In this document: piece by piece, positions 26,960-35,417 of the stretch
Numbering within the stretch: the stretch's first letter is position 1
How the letters are laid out: every line of letters begins with the position of its first letter
Assembly: GCF_020715565.1 (NCBI RefSeq)
Contig: NZ_CP085839.1
Coordinates: 3,405,010 to 3,469,009, forward strand
Direction: 5' to 3'
Source of the DNA: Nocardioides sp. Kera G14
GTDB taxonomy: Bacteria; Actinomycetota; Actinomycetes; Propionibacteriales; Nocardioidaceae
DNA: 64,000 nucleotides
Position numbers and translations under genes: made by a program
Notes under the pieces: generated by a model
Told to the model about the DNA's origin: nothing
Databases searched by the model: none
The model's input: the letters and a program-made list of their open reading frames with translations, nothing else

Positions 26960-29158
26960 TTGAACGACCAGGACAACACCAACACCGACGTTGCGGCACG
27001 CGAGGTGGCGACCGAGCAGGCCTTCGTCGACCGGGTCTACGTGCAGCTCGAGACCTCGGCTCGCAACGCCCAGGAGATCGCCAAGGAGGGCCACGCCCGC
27101 GGCGGCCTCGGCCACGAGGGTGGCCTCGTCGAGCGCGACGCGATGCTCTTCCAGGCGGCCAAGCGGATCGCCCAGCTCGATGCCGCTCACGAAGGGCTCG
27201 TCTTCGGCCGTCTCGACCTCGACAAGGAGCTCGACGACCAGCCGCGCTACATCGGCCGGATCGGCCTGCGTGACGACAACCGCGACTCCCTGCTGATCGA
27301 CTGGCGTGCCCCCGCCGCCGCCGTCTTCTACCAGGCCACCGCGGCCGAGCCCCACGGCGTCGTACGCCGACGGGTGCTCCGCTCGAAGGGGCGCGACGTC
27401 ATCGGCGTCGAGGACGAGCTCCTCGATGCCGAGGCCTACGTCGGGCGCGAGGAGGAGCTCCCGATCATGGGTGAGGGCGCCCTGATCGCCCAGCTCTCCC
27501 GCGCCCGCGACCGCACCATGCACTCCATCGTCGCGACCATCCAGGCCGAGCAGGACAAGGCGATCCGCGCACCTGGCAAGGGCGTCGTCTCGATCTCCGG
27601 CGGTCCCGGCGTCGGCAAGACCGTCGTCGCGCTGCACCGCGCCGCCTACCTGCTCTACACCGACCGCCGTCGCTACGAGTCCGGCGGCGTCCTGATCGTC
27701 GGCCCGTCCGGCGTCTTCATGAACTACATCGCCCGCGTGCTTCCCTCCCTCGGCGAGACCGCCGTGGCGCTCCGCAGCCTCGGCGAGGTCGTCGACGGGA
27801 TCAAGGCGTCCCGCCACGACGACCCGTCCGTGGCCGCGGTGAAGGGTGCGGCCCGGATGGCGGAGGTCCTGCGACGAACCGCCCGTCAGGCCGTGCCGGG
27901 TGCGCCGCGCGAGTTCCGGATCTTCTACCGCGACGACGTACTCACCCTCGACGCGCGCCGGCTCAGCGAGCTGCGCCGTCAGCTGATGGGTCAGGGCCGC
28001 CGCAACCGGCAGCTACCGCGCGTCGCACAGACTCTCCTCGACGCGCTCTGGCGGCAGGTCCGCTCCGAGCGTGGCCGTGAGCGCGGGCGCGAGGCGTTCG
28101 AGGACGACCTGGTCGGCGACGACCGCTTCCTGGACTTCGCCAACGCCTGGTGGCCGCCGCTCGACGCGGTGACCGTGCTCGGCTGGCTGCGCGAGCCCGA
28201 CTTCCTCACCCGGGTCTCCGACGGCGTGCTGTCGGCCGAGGACCAGCGGCTGCTGCTCAAGTCGTGGGGCGACGGCGCGTCGCTCAGCGTGCAGGACGTC
28301 CCGCTGCTCGACGAGCTGCGTTACTCGCTCGGCGACGTGCCCGAGCGGCCGGAGGACGAGCGCGACATCGACCCCGAGCTGGGCATCAACGTGCAGGAGC
28401 TCCTCACCGCGTCCGACCGGGACTTCTCGACGACGCGTGCGTGGAAGGCACCGACCAACCGGATCGAGGACGATCCCTACGCCCACGTCCTGATCGACGA
28501 GGCGCAGGACCTCACGCCGATGCAGTGGCGCATGGTCGGCCGCCGGGGCCGGACGGCGTCGTGGACGATCGTCGGCGACCCGGCGCAGTCCTCGTGGCCG
28601 GTTCCCGCCGAGGCCGAGGCCGCACGGGCCGAGGCGCTGGAGGGCAAGGAGATCCACTCCTTCCACCTCGACACGAACTACCGCAACAGCTCGGAGATCT
28701 ACGAGTTCGCCGCCGCCTACGCCCAGCGCGTGGGCCTCGACGCCGATCTCCCGACCGCCGTTCGCTCGACCGGTGTCGCTCCCCGTGTGCTCGAGGAGGT
28801 GGCCGATCTCGAGGCCGCCACGCGGGCCGAGGTCGTGCGGCTTGCCGGCGAGGTCGCAGGCACGGTCGGCATCGTCGTGCCGGTCGCGCGTCGCTCGGAG
28901 GTCAACAACTGGCTGGCCTCCTGGCCCGAGCTGGCTCCGGATGCGCCGAGTGCCCGTGCGTCGGCTGCGGATGCCTCGGCGACGCCGTCGGGTGACGACC
29001 GGGTGGTCGTGCTGACCGGCCTCGACACCAAGGGCCTCGAGTTCGATGCCATCGTCGTCGTACGCCCACAGGAGATCGAGGACGAGTCCGCCACCGGTCG
29101 CGCGACGCTCTACGTCGTCCTCACCCGTGCGACGCAGCTGCTGACGACCATCAGCTGA
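26960..29158 (+). CDS. helD: HelD-like RNA polymerase-recycling motor (UvrD/Rep-type)
   Basis: A 732-residue superfamily 1 ATPase of the HelD type. An N-terminal coiled-coil arm (about 15-95) inserts into the secondary channel of RNA polymerase in characterised HelD proteins. Walker A GGPGVGKT is at about 214-221, Walker B/motif II is LIDEAQDLTP near 512, motif III-type GDPAQSSWP follows, and motif VI TRATQLL lies near the C-terminus. It uses ATP to release stalled polymerase or DNA, and class II HelD can protect against rifamycins in actinobacteria. The start is TTG 26960, giving MNDQDN; no better ATG or GTG lies before the arm. It is monocistronic. Confidence 0.88.
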   Translation: MNDQDNTNTDVAAREVATEQAFVDRVYVQLETSARNAQEIAKEGHARGGLGHEGGLVERDAMLFQAAKRIAQLDAAHEGLVFGRLDLDKELDDQPRYIGRIGLRDDNRDSLLIDWRAPAAAVFYQATAAEPHGVVRRRVLRSKGRDVIGVEDELLDAEAYVGREEELPIMGEGALIAQLSRARDRTMHSIVATIQAEQDKAIRAPGKGVVSISGGPGVGKTVVALHRAAYLLYTDRRRYESGGVLIVGPSGVFMNYIARVLPSLGETAVALRSLGEVVDGIKASRHDDPSVAAVKGAARMAEVLRRTARQAVPGAPREFRIFYRDDVLTLDARRLSELRRQLMGQGRRNRQLPRVAQTLLDALWRQVRSERGRERGREAFEDDLVGDDRFLDFANAWWPPLDAVTVLGWLREPDFLTRVSDGVLSAEDQRLLLKSWGDGASLSVQDVPLLDELRYSLGDVPERPEDERDIDPELGINVQELLTASDRDFSTTRAWKAPTNRIEDDPYAHVLIDEAQDLTPMQWRMVGRRGRTASWTIVGDPAQSSWPVPAEAEAARAEALEGKEIHSFHLDTNYRNSSEIYEFAAAYAQRVGLDADLPTAVRSTGVAPRVLEEVADLEAATRAEVVRLAGEVAGTVGIVVPVARRSEVNNWLASWPELAPDAPSARASAADASATPSGDDRVVVLTGLDTKGLEFDAIVVVRPQEIEDESATGRATLYVVLTRATQLLTTIS

Positions 29159-29179
29159 TCCAACGCGTGATTGTGACCT

Positions 29180-29204
29180 GAGCGAAACGCTCTCGGCGTA
29201 CGGT
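29180..29204 (+). promoter_or_regulatory. LacI-type operator and -10 of lacI-like gene
   Basis: Inverted repeat GAGCG-aaa-CGCTC (29180-29192) directly upstream of TACGGT (29199-29204), which ends seven bases before the ATG at 29212. The position fits autoregulation by the LacI-family protein, with a leaderless start. Confidence 0.5.
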
Positions 29205-29211
29205 GACGCGC

Positions 29212-30216
29212 ATGACGACGCGACGGGTGACCCTTGCGGACGTCGCGAAGGCGGCGGGAGTCTCCCGCTCGACGGCCTCCGAGGCGCTCTCGGGACGCGG
29301 ACGGATGGCGGAGCAGACGCGTGCCGGCGTACGGGAGGCGGCGGCGCAGCTGGGCTATCGCCCCAACGCGCTGGCGCGCGGGCTGCGCACCGGACGCACC
29401 TACTCCATCGGGCTGCATCAGCTCGCCGGGGCGGACTCGTTCGCCACGCAGTACGTGAGGGACTTCGTCGGCGGCGTGATGCTCGTGGCGAAGGAGCGCG
29501 ACTACGACCTGATGTTCCTCTCGGCCCATCCCGACAAGCCGCGCCCCAGCCAGCCGCAGGTCGACGGCATCCTCATCGCCGACCCGATCGCCGATGACAT
29601 CCGTGCCCGCGAGCTGCTCGACTCCGGCGTCCCGATCGTCGCCGCCGAGCAGTTCCCCGAGGGCATGGCCAGCGCGCCGGTGATCCGGATCGACCACGTG
29701 GCGGTGCTCCACCGGCTCCTGGACCACTGCTTCACGACGGGCGTGCGGCGCCCGCTGCTCGTCGTGCCCGACGCCAACTCCGGTTGGGGCGCGATCGTCC
29801 GGAGTGCGTACGTCGACTGGTGTCTCTCCCACGACATCGAGCCTGTCCACGTGCCGATCGCCTTCCTCACCGGCTTCGAGGAGGACGAGCGCGAGCTCAT
29901 GTCCCAGCTCATGACGGTCCGCCCCGACGCCGATCTCGTGATCGTGCCGACCGAGCACGCTGCGCTCGCCGTGGTGTCCTCCCTGCGGGAGCGGGGCGTC
30001 GCCCTCGGCAGCGACGTCCAGGTCGCCTGCCTGATCGAAGCCGAGCTGCTCTCGCACCTGTCGACCGCGGTCACCGCGATCGATCTCAACCCCCGCGAGC
30101 TCGGCGCCGCCTGCGCGAGTGCTCTCATCGACCACCTCGAGGCCGGCGCCCCTCTTCCCGACCTCACCCTGATCGACGGCGGCCTGCACCTCCGCGCCTC
30201 CACGGCAGGGTTGTGA
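29212..30216 (+). CDS. LacI-family transcriptional regulator
   Basis: A 334-residue LacI/GalR regulator. The N-terminal helix-turn-helix is VTLADVAKAAGVSRSTASEA (about 6-25) with the hinge helix near PNALARGLRTG (about 52). The periplasmic-binding-like effector domain fills the rest. I chose ATG 29212 rather than the GTG nine bases upstream because TACGGT lies seven bases before the ATG. No sugar operon adjoins it; its neighbours are HelD and a convergent EamA transporter, so its effector is unknown. A palindrome overlapping its promoter suggests autoregulation. Confidence 0.9.
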   Translation: MTTRRVTLADVAKAAGVSRSTASEALSGRGRMAEQTRAGVREAAAQLGYRPNALARGLRTGRTYSIGLHQLAGADSFATQYVRDFVGGVMLVAKERDYDLMFLSAHPDKPRPSQPQVDGILIADPIADDIRARELLDSGVPIVAAEQFPEGMASAPVIRIDHVAVLHRLLDHCFTTGVRRPLLVVPDANSGWGAIVRSAYVDWCLSHDIEPVHVPIAFLTGFEEDERELMSQLMTVRPDADLVIVPTEHAALAVVSSLRERGVALGSDVQVACLIEAELLSHLSTAVTAIDLNPRELGAACASALIDHLEAGAPLPDLTLIDGGLHLRASTAGL

Positions 30217-30223
30217 GTGTCTC

Positions 30224-30241
30224 GCCACGCTCTGGCGTGGC
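30224..30241. terminator. Bidirectional hairpin between lacI-like gene and EamA gene
   Basis: GCCACGC (30224-30230) and GCGTGGC (30235-30241) with a TCTG loop, in the 32-base gap between two convergent genes. It would serve both. Confidence 0.6.
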
Positions 30242-30248
30242 TGGGCGT

Positions 30249-31142
30249 TCACAACCCCGGAGGCTCCTCGACGGCCAGACCGGCGACGGCGGCGAGGACG
30301 AGGACACAGCCGACGATGCCGAGGGCGGTGAGGCGCTCGTCGAGCACGAGCGCGGCGAGGAACGCGGCGGTGACAGGCTCGAGCAGGCTCGCGAGCGTGG
30401 CGATGGCCGCCGGCACGGTGCGCAGGCCGGCGTAGAGCGCCAGATAGGCCAGCCCCATCGTCGCGACACCGAGATAGAGCAGCCACGCGGCCACACCCGC
30501 CGACGTGGGCCAGACCGGACTGTCGCCGAGTCCGACGAGGAGCAGGGGCGCGAGCACGACCGCCCCGGCGAGCGTCGATCCGGTCGCCAGCACGGTCGGT
30601 CTGACGCCGCCGGCGATCCTCTGCCCGACCGCCGTTGTGATGGCGTACGTCGTCCCCGACACGATCGACAGCACGACACCCAGCACGGGGTGCGGCCCAG
30701 CTGAGTCGCTACCGGTCAGACACACGAGCGCGAGGCCAGCCAGGGCGACGACGAGCGTGACGAGCATCGGGCGCGACGGGAGCGCCCGTCGGCGTACGGA
30801 CTCGAGGGAGGCGAGCAGGACAGGCGCGATGCCGAGCGACACCATCGTGGAGACGGCGACGCCGACCTGCGTGACGGCGACGAAGTAGAGCGCCTGATAG
30901 GCGCCGGTCGAGCCACCGACGACCCAGACCGCGACGGGATGCCGACGCCACAGCTCACGGAGATCGCCGAGCGTTCGACCCAGCGCCAGCACGACCAGCA
31001 TCGCCACCGTGCCGATCAGCATCCGCTCCGACGACAGCACCAAAGGCGAGATGGGGTCGTCACGTCGGATGAGCTGCACGACCAGCCCGCCGGTGCCCCA
31101 CAGGACCCCGGCGAGGGCGACCTGCAGGAGTCCGATCCGCAC
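30249..31142 (-). CDS. EamA-family (DMT) transporter
   Basis: A 297-residue membrane protein with ten hydrophobic helices in two EamA repeats (about 5-140 and 150-290), the layout of RhaT/YdcZ-type drug/metabolite exporters. The substrate cannot be told. I chose GTG 31142 because the protein then begins just before its first helix and TAGAGT lies eight bases upstream. The same frame stays open for 5.7 kb further upstream, antisense to three strong genes; that extension is not coding. Confidence 0.85.
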   Translation of the reverse strand: MRIGLLQVALAGVLWGTGGLVVQLIRRDDPISPLVLSSERMLIGTVAMLVVLALGRTLGDLRELWRRHPVAVWVVGGSTGAYQALYFVAVTQVGVAVSTMVSLGIAPVLLASLESVRRRALPSRPMLVTLVVALAGLALVCLTGSDSAGPHPVLGVVLSIVSGTTYAITTAVGQRIAGGVRPTVLATGSTLAGAVVLAPLLLVGLGDSPVWPTSAGVAAWLLYLGVATMGLAYLALYAGLRTVPAAIATLASLLEPVTAAFLAALVLDERLTALGIVGCVLVLAAVAGLAVEEPPGL

Positions 31143-31150
31143 GGGCGGTG

Positions 31151-31214
31151 ACTCTAGTGGCGGCCGGCCGACACAGCGCTGGTAAAAATTTTGGCACTCG
31201 GGGATCACCCCGAG
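31151..31214. promoter_or_regulatory. Divergent promoter region EamA/MMPL with palindrome
   Basis: TAGAGT on the minus strand (31151-31156) serves the EamA gene. A nine-base AT-only run (AAAAATTTT, near 31184) is followed by the perfect inverted repeat CTCGGGG-atca-CCCCGAG (31197-31214), well placed as an operator for the plus-strand MMPL gene. No regulator gene adjoins it. Confidence 0.45.
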
Positions 31215-31259
31215 GCGAACCCCGATGCGCAGCCTCAGCGGCCGTGGTGAGGTAGGCCC

Positions 31260-33374
31260 ATGCACATCGCCATCGCCGGGAGGCTCACCGGGCGGATCTC
31301 GAAGTGGGTCGTCCTGGTGTTGTGGATCCTCGTCATCGTCGGCGCCTCCGGTCTCGCCGGGAAGCTGGCCGACGTCCAGAACAACGAGGCGTCGAGCTGG
31401 CTGCCGTCCTCCGCCGAGTCGACCAAGGCGCTCGCCAAGCTGGCGCCGTTCCAGGACGTCGACGACATCCCGACGATCGTGGTCTACGAGCGCAAGGGCG
31501 GCCTGACTCCGGCGGACTTCGCCGCGATGGCCGAGCAGGCGACGGAGATCGCGAAGCTCACGGGTGTCGTGGTGCCGTCGAGTGGCCCCGCTGTCATCAC
31601 CGCGCCGGACCTTGCCACGGGCCAGAAGCTCGGCCTGGTGTCGGCCGACGGCGAGGTGGCCCAGTCGATCGTCACCTTCAACGTGGGCAGCGACGGCTGG
31701 AACGCACTGCCGCCGATCACCGACAAGCTCAACCGGATCGCGACCCTCCCCGACGGCGGCCACACCTACCTCGCTGGCGCCGGTGGGCAGGCCGCGGACG
31801 CCGCCGACGCGTTCGCGGGGATCGACGGCGCGCTGCTGTTCGCGACGCTCGGTGTGGTGATCGTGATCCTGCTCTTCACCTATCGCAGCCCGGTCCTCTG
31901 GGTGCTGCCGATCCTGTCCGCGGTCTTCGCCCTCTTCACCGCGGAGGCCATCGTCTACCTGCTGGCCAAGTACGCCGACCTCACGGTCAACGGCCAGTCG
32001 CAGGCGATCCTGTCGGTCCTCGTCATCGGGGCCGGCACCGACTATGCGCTCCTCCTCGTTGCCCGCTATCGCGAGGAGCTGCGACGGCACGAGGACCGTC
32101 ACGAGGCGATGGCCTTCGCCCTGCACCGGGCGGCTCCCGCCATCGTGGCCAGTGCCGCGACCGTGGCTATCGGCATGCTCTGCCTGCTCTTCGCCGAGAT
32201 GAACTCGACCGCTGGTCTCGGTCCGGTCGCTGCCGTCGGCGTGGCGACGACCCTCGTCGTCATGCTCACGCTGCTGCCGGCGCTGCTGGTGATCTGTGGT
32301 CGCTGGGTCTTCTGGCCGGCGCGCCCGACCTTCGGCTCCGAGGAGACGACGGCCCGCGGGCTGTGGGCCCGGGTGGGGATGAGGATCAGGCCGCGCCCGC
32401 GCGCGGTCTGGATCGGCACGAGCCTGGTCCTTGCCGCCTGCTGCCTCGGCCTCTTCGCCCTGTCGACCGGCAACATCCCCAGCGAGGAGCAGTACACGAA
32501 GGACTTCGACTCCGTGCTCGGCACACGGGCGCTGGTCGACCACGGTCTCGCCGACACCTCGACGCCGATCCAGGTCGTCGCCGACGACTCGGGCTCGGCC
32601 GCGGTGGTCGACGCGATCAGGACCGTTCCCGGCATCGGCGCGGTGAACGACCAGGTTCCAGCCCAGGGTGGTGTGAAGTACCTCGAGATCGCCCAAGGCA
32701 TCGACCCCGCGGGGGACAAGGCGGCGGACCAGGTCCGCGCGGTCCGGACCGCGGTGCACCACGTCACTGGTGCGGAGGCGCTGGTCGGTGGATCGGCGGC
32801 GCTCTACCTCGACACGGCGGAGGCCTCCAGTCACGACAACGCCGTGATCATCCCCGTGGTCCTGCTGGTCGTCATGGTCATCCTGATAGTGCTGCTGCGC
32901 GCCCTGTTCGCGCCGTTGCTCTTGATCCTCACTGTCGTGCTCTCGTACGGCACGGCCCTGGGACTGTCCGCGCTGATCTTCAAGGCGCTCGGGTTCCCCG
33001 GCTCGGACAACTCCTTCCCGCTCTTCGTCTTCGTCTTCCTCGTGGCGCTCGGGATCGACTACAACATCTTCCTCATGACGCGGGTGCGTGAGGAGACCCC
33101 GGCACGGGGCACCCGTGAGGCGGCTCTCGTCGCGCTCTCCTCGACCGGCGGGGTGATCACCTCGGCCGGGCTCGTCCTCGCCGCGACGTTCGCCGTCCTG
33201 GGCAGCATCCCGCTGGTCTTCCTCGCGGAGCTGGGCATCGCAGTCGCACTGGGCGTCATGCTCGACACGATGGTGGTGCGCTCGGTGTTGGTCACGGCGC
33301 TCAACCTCGACCTCGGCTCGCGGATCTGGTGGCCCTCCCGCCTCGACAGAAACTCGGTGGCGACGCCTCGTTAG
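31260..33374 (+). CDS. MMPL-family RND transporter
   Basis: A 704-residue RND-type transporter of the MMPL family. TM1 is at about 15-35, followed by an extracytoplasmic domain (about 40-180), a first helix bundle (about 185-360, with the conserved GAGTDYALLLVARYREEL segment near 258), a second porter domain (about 385-530) and a second helix bundle with the matching GIDYNIFLMTRVREE segment near 598. It would export a lipid or small hydrophobic compound using proton flow. Neighbours give no clear substrate; the next gene makes a chorismate-derived amine. GTGAGG lies close upstream of ATG 31260. Its TAG stop is the first half of the next gene's TAGGGT hexamer. Confidence 0.9.
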   Translation: MHIAIAGRLTGRISKWVVLVLWILVIVGASGLAGKLADVQNNEASSWLPSSAESTKALAKLAPFQDVDDIPTIVVYERKGGLTPADFAAMAEQATEIAKLTGVVVPSSGPAVITAPDLATGQKLGLVSADGEVAQSIVTFNVGSDGWNALPPITDKLNRIATLPDGGHTYLAGAGGQAADAADAFAGIDGALLFATLGVVIVILLFTYRSPVLWVLPILSAVFALFTAEAIVYLLAKYADLTVNGQSQAILSVLVIGAGTDYALLLVARYREELRRHEDRHEAMAFALHRAAPAIVASAATVAIGMLCLLFAEMNSTAGLGPVAAVGVATTLVVMLTLLPALLVICGRWVFWPARPTFGSEETTARGLWARVGMRIRPRPRAVWIGTSLVLAACCLGLFALSTGNIPSEEQYTKDFDSVLGTRALVDHGLADTSTPIQVVADDSGSAAVVDAIRTVPGIGAVNDQVPAQGGVKYLEIAQGIDPAGDKAADQVRAVRTAVHHVTGAEALVGGSAALYLDTAEASSHDNAVIIPVVLLVVMVILIVLLRALFAPLLLILTVVLSYGTALGLSALIFKALGFPGSDNSFPLFVFVFLVALGIDYNIFLMTRVREETPARGTREAALVALSSTGGVITSAGLVLAATFAVLGSIPLVFLAELGIAVALGVMLDTMVVRSVLVTALNLDLGSRIWWPSRLDRNSVATPR

Positions 33375-33377
33375 GGT
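33372..33377 (+). promoter_or_regulatory. -10 hexamer TAGGGT of PhzE-like gene (leaderless)
   Basis: TAGGGT ends six bases before ATG 33384, and its TAG is also the stop codon of the MMPL gene. No ribosome binding site fits between the two genes. Confidence 0.65.
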
Positions 33378-33383
33378 TCTCCC

Positions 33384-35345
33384 ATGAACCAGAGCGCCGT
33401 CTCCGCCCAGGAAGCCATCGAGGCGATCCAGGCGCACGAGGCGTGGGCCCTCATCCGGCGCTCGACGCGGGCGGGGGAGCGGGAGACCGTCGGCGCCCTC
33501 GGCGGGACCCGGTCCGTGGTCGAGTCGATCATGGACATCCCGCTCGAGACCGGAGTACCGGCCGACGGTCACGTCGCGGACCGGTTGGTCGCGGTGCCGT
33601 TCCGGCAGGTGACCGAGCGCGGCTTCGAGGCCCACGACGACGGCACGCCGTTGGTCGTCGTCGACATCGAGACCGAGTTCGAGCTCTCCGTCGCCGACGT
33701 GCTCGAGGCCCTGCCCGACACCGACTTCGAGTTCGCCGACCGCGGCGGCTTCACCATCGACGACGCGTCCTACGAGAAGATCGTCGAGCAGATCATCGAC
33801 GACGAGATCGGCCAGGGTGAGGGCGCCAACCTTGTCATCGGCCGCCACTTCCGCGCCGTGATCGCGGACTGGGACGCCGCCAAGGCGCTGACCGTCTTCC
33901 GCCGCCTGCTCGAGCGCGAGCGCGGCGCCTACTGGACGTTCTGCTTCTTCACCGGTGACCGCTACCTCATCGGCGCCACGCCCGAGCGGCACGTGAGCAT
34001 GTACGGCGGCGACGTACGGATGAACCCGATCTCGGGCACCTTCCGGCTCCCCTCCGGAGGTGACGCGACGACCGCGGAAGAGGCCGCGGCCGCGCTCAAG
34101 CCCCAGCTCCTCGAGTTCCTCAAGGACGAGAAGGAGATCTACGAGCTCTACATGGTCGTGGACGAGGAGCTCAAGATGATGTGCGAGATCTGCAACGAGG
34201 GCGGCCAGGTGCTCGGCCCCTTCCTCAAGCCGATGTCGCGCCTGATCCACACCGAGTACCTGCTGGCCGGTCGCAGCAGCAAGGACCCGCGCGAGGTCCT
34301 CCGCGACACGATGTACGCCGCCACCGTCACCGGTTCGCCCGTCGAGAACGCCTGTCGCCTGATCAAGGAGTACGAGCCGGAGGGTCGCGGCTACTACGCC
34401 GCCGCGCTGGCGATCTTCGGCCGCGACACGTCCGGCGCGCCCGTGCTGGACAGCCCGATCACCCTGCGTACCGCCGACGTCTCGATCGACGGCCACCTCA
34501 AGGTCAGTGCGGGCGCCACCCTCGTCAGGGACAGCGATCCGGCGTACGAGGTGGCAGAGACGCACGCCAAGGCCGCCGGCATCCTCGGCGCCTTCGGTCT
34601 CGTCGCCCCGGCGGCGCCCGCGAGCCAGCTGGGCGTCGCGGAAGTGGTCGCCGACGAGGACGTCCTGCTCGAGCTCAACCGCCGGAACCGTCGCCTGAGC
34701 CAGTTCTGGCTCACCGACCAGGCCGGCGAGGACCCCGACCCGCGCCTGGCCGGAAAGCACGTCGTGATCCTTGACGGCGAGGACGACTTCGTGAAGATGA
34801 TCCGCCACATCCTCGGCGTCTTCGGCATGACGTCGGCCGTGGTGCGCCACGAGGACTACGCGCCGGAGCGGTTCGACGGAGCCGACCTCGTCATCGTCGG
34901 GCCCGGCCCCGGCGACCCGCGCGACGACGCCGACCCGAAGATGGGCCAGCTCCGTGCCGCCGTGGCCTACCTGATGGAGCAGGAGCGACCGTTCCTCAGC
35001 GTCTGCCTCGGCCACCAGGCCCTCTGCCACACCCTCGGGCTCTCGCTCGGCGTCAAGGACATCGTCTTCCAGGGCACCCAGTCCGCCGTGCCGTTCACCG
35101 ATCACGGCCGCACCCGCACCGAGCGTGTCGGCTTCTACAACACTTTCGTCGGCCGCGTCACCGTCGGCCCCGAGGGCGCGACGCTCCCCGAGGGCGTCAC
35201 CGTGGACGCCGACCCGGAGACCGGCGACATCCACGCGATCCACGGCCGGCACTTCCAGGGCATCCAGTTCCACGCCGAGTCGATCCTGACCGAGCGCGGC
35301 TTCGACCTCCTCCACGACCTCGTCAGCACCCTCCTCCTCGACTGA
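33384..35345 (+). CDS. PhzE-like anthranilate/aminodeoxyisochorismate synthase (fused TrpE-TrpG type)
   Basis: A 653-residue fusion of a chorismate-binding domain (about 10-430; conserved NPISGTFRLPSGGD near 214, then GSPVENACRLIKEYEPEGRGYY near 318) and a C-terminal class I glutamine amidotransferase (about 450-650) with nucleophile Cys541 (VCLGHQ) and the His630/Glu632 pair. The N-terminal part is shorter than classical TrpE and more like PhzE, which makes 2-amino-2-deoxyisochorismate. A true anthranilate synthase cannot be excluded. No other trp or phz gene is near, so this looks like an orphan, and the pathway served is unknown. Leaderless-type start. Confidence 0.85.
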   Translation: MNQSAVSAQEAIEAIQAHEAWALIRRSTRAGERETVGALGGTRSVVESIMDIPLETGVPADGHVADRLVAVPFRQVTERGFEAHDDGTPLVVVDIETEFELSVADVLEALPDTDFEFADRGGFTIDDASYEKIVEQIIDDEIGQGEGANLVIGRHFRAVIADWDAAKALTVFRRLLERERGAYWTFCFFTGDRYLIGATPERHVSMYGGDVRMNPISGTFRLPSGGDATTAEEAAAALKPQLLEFLKDEKEIYELYMVVDEELKMMCEICNEGGQVLGPFLKPMSRLIHTEYLLAGRSSKDPREVLRDTMYAATVTGSPVENACRLIKEYEPEGRGYYAAALAIFGRDTSGAPVLDSPITLRTADVSIDGHLKVSAGATLVRDSDPAYEVAETHAKAAGILGAFGLVAPAAPASQLGVAEVVADEDVLLELNRRNRRLSQFWLTDQAGEDPDPRLAGKHVVILDGEDDFVKMIRHILGVFGMTSAVVRHEDYAPERFDGADLVIVGPGPGDPRDDADPKMGQLRAAVAYLMEQERPFLSVCLGHQALCHTLGLSLGVKDIVFQGTQSAVPFTDHGRTRTERVGFYNTFVGRVTVGPEGATLPEGVTVDADPETGDIHAIHGRHFQGIQFHAESILTERGFDLLHDLVSTLLLD

Positions 35346-35404
35346 ACGGCGCGGACCACCAAGTCGACCGCCCAGTCCTCTGGAACGATCCAAGACCCAT
35401 CCAG

Positions 35405-35410
35405 TAGCGT
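35405..35410 (+). promoter_or_regulatory. -10 hexamer TAGCGT of zwf (leaderless)
   Basis: TAGCGT ends seven bases before the ATG at 35418. This favours that ATG over an in-frame GTG at 35409, which overlaps the hexamer. Confidence 0.55.
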
Positions 35411-35417
35411 GGTGTGC

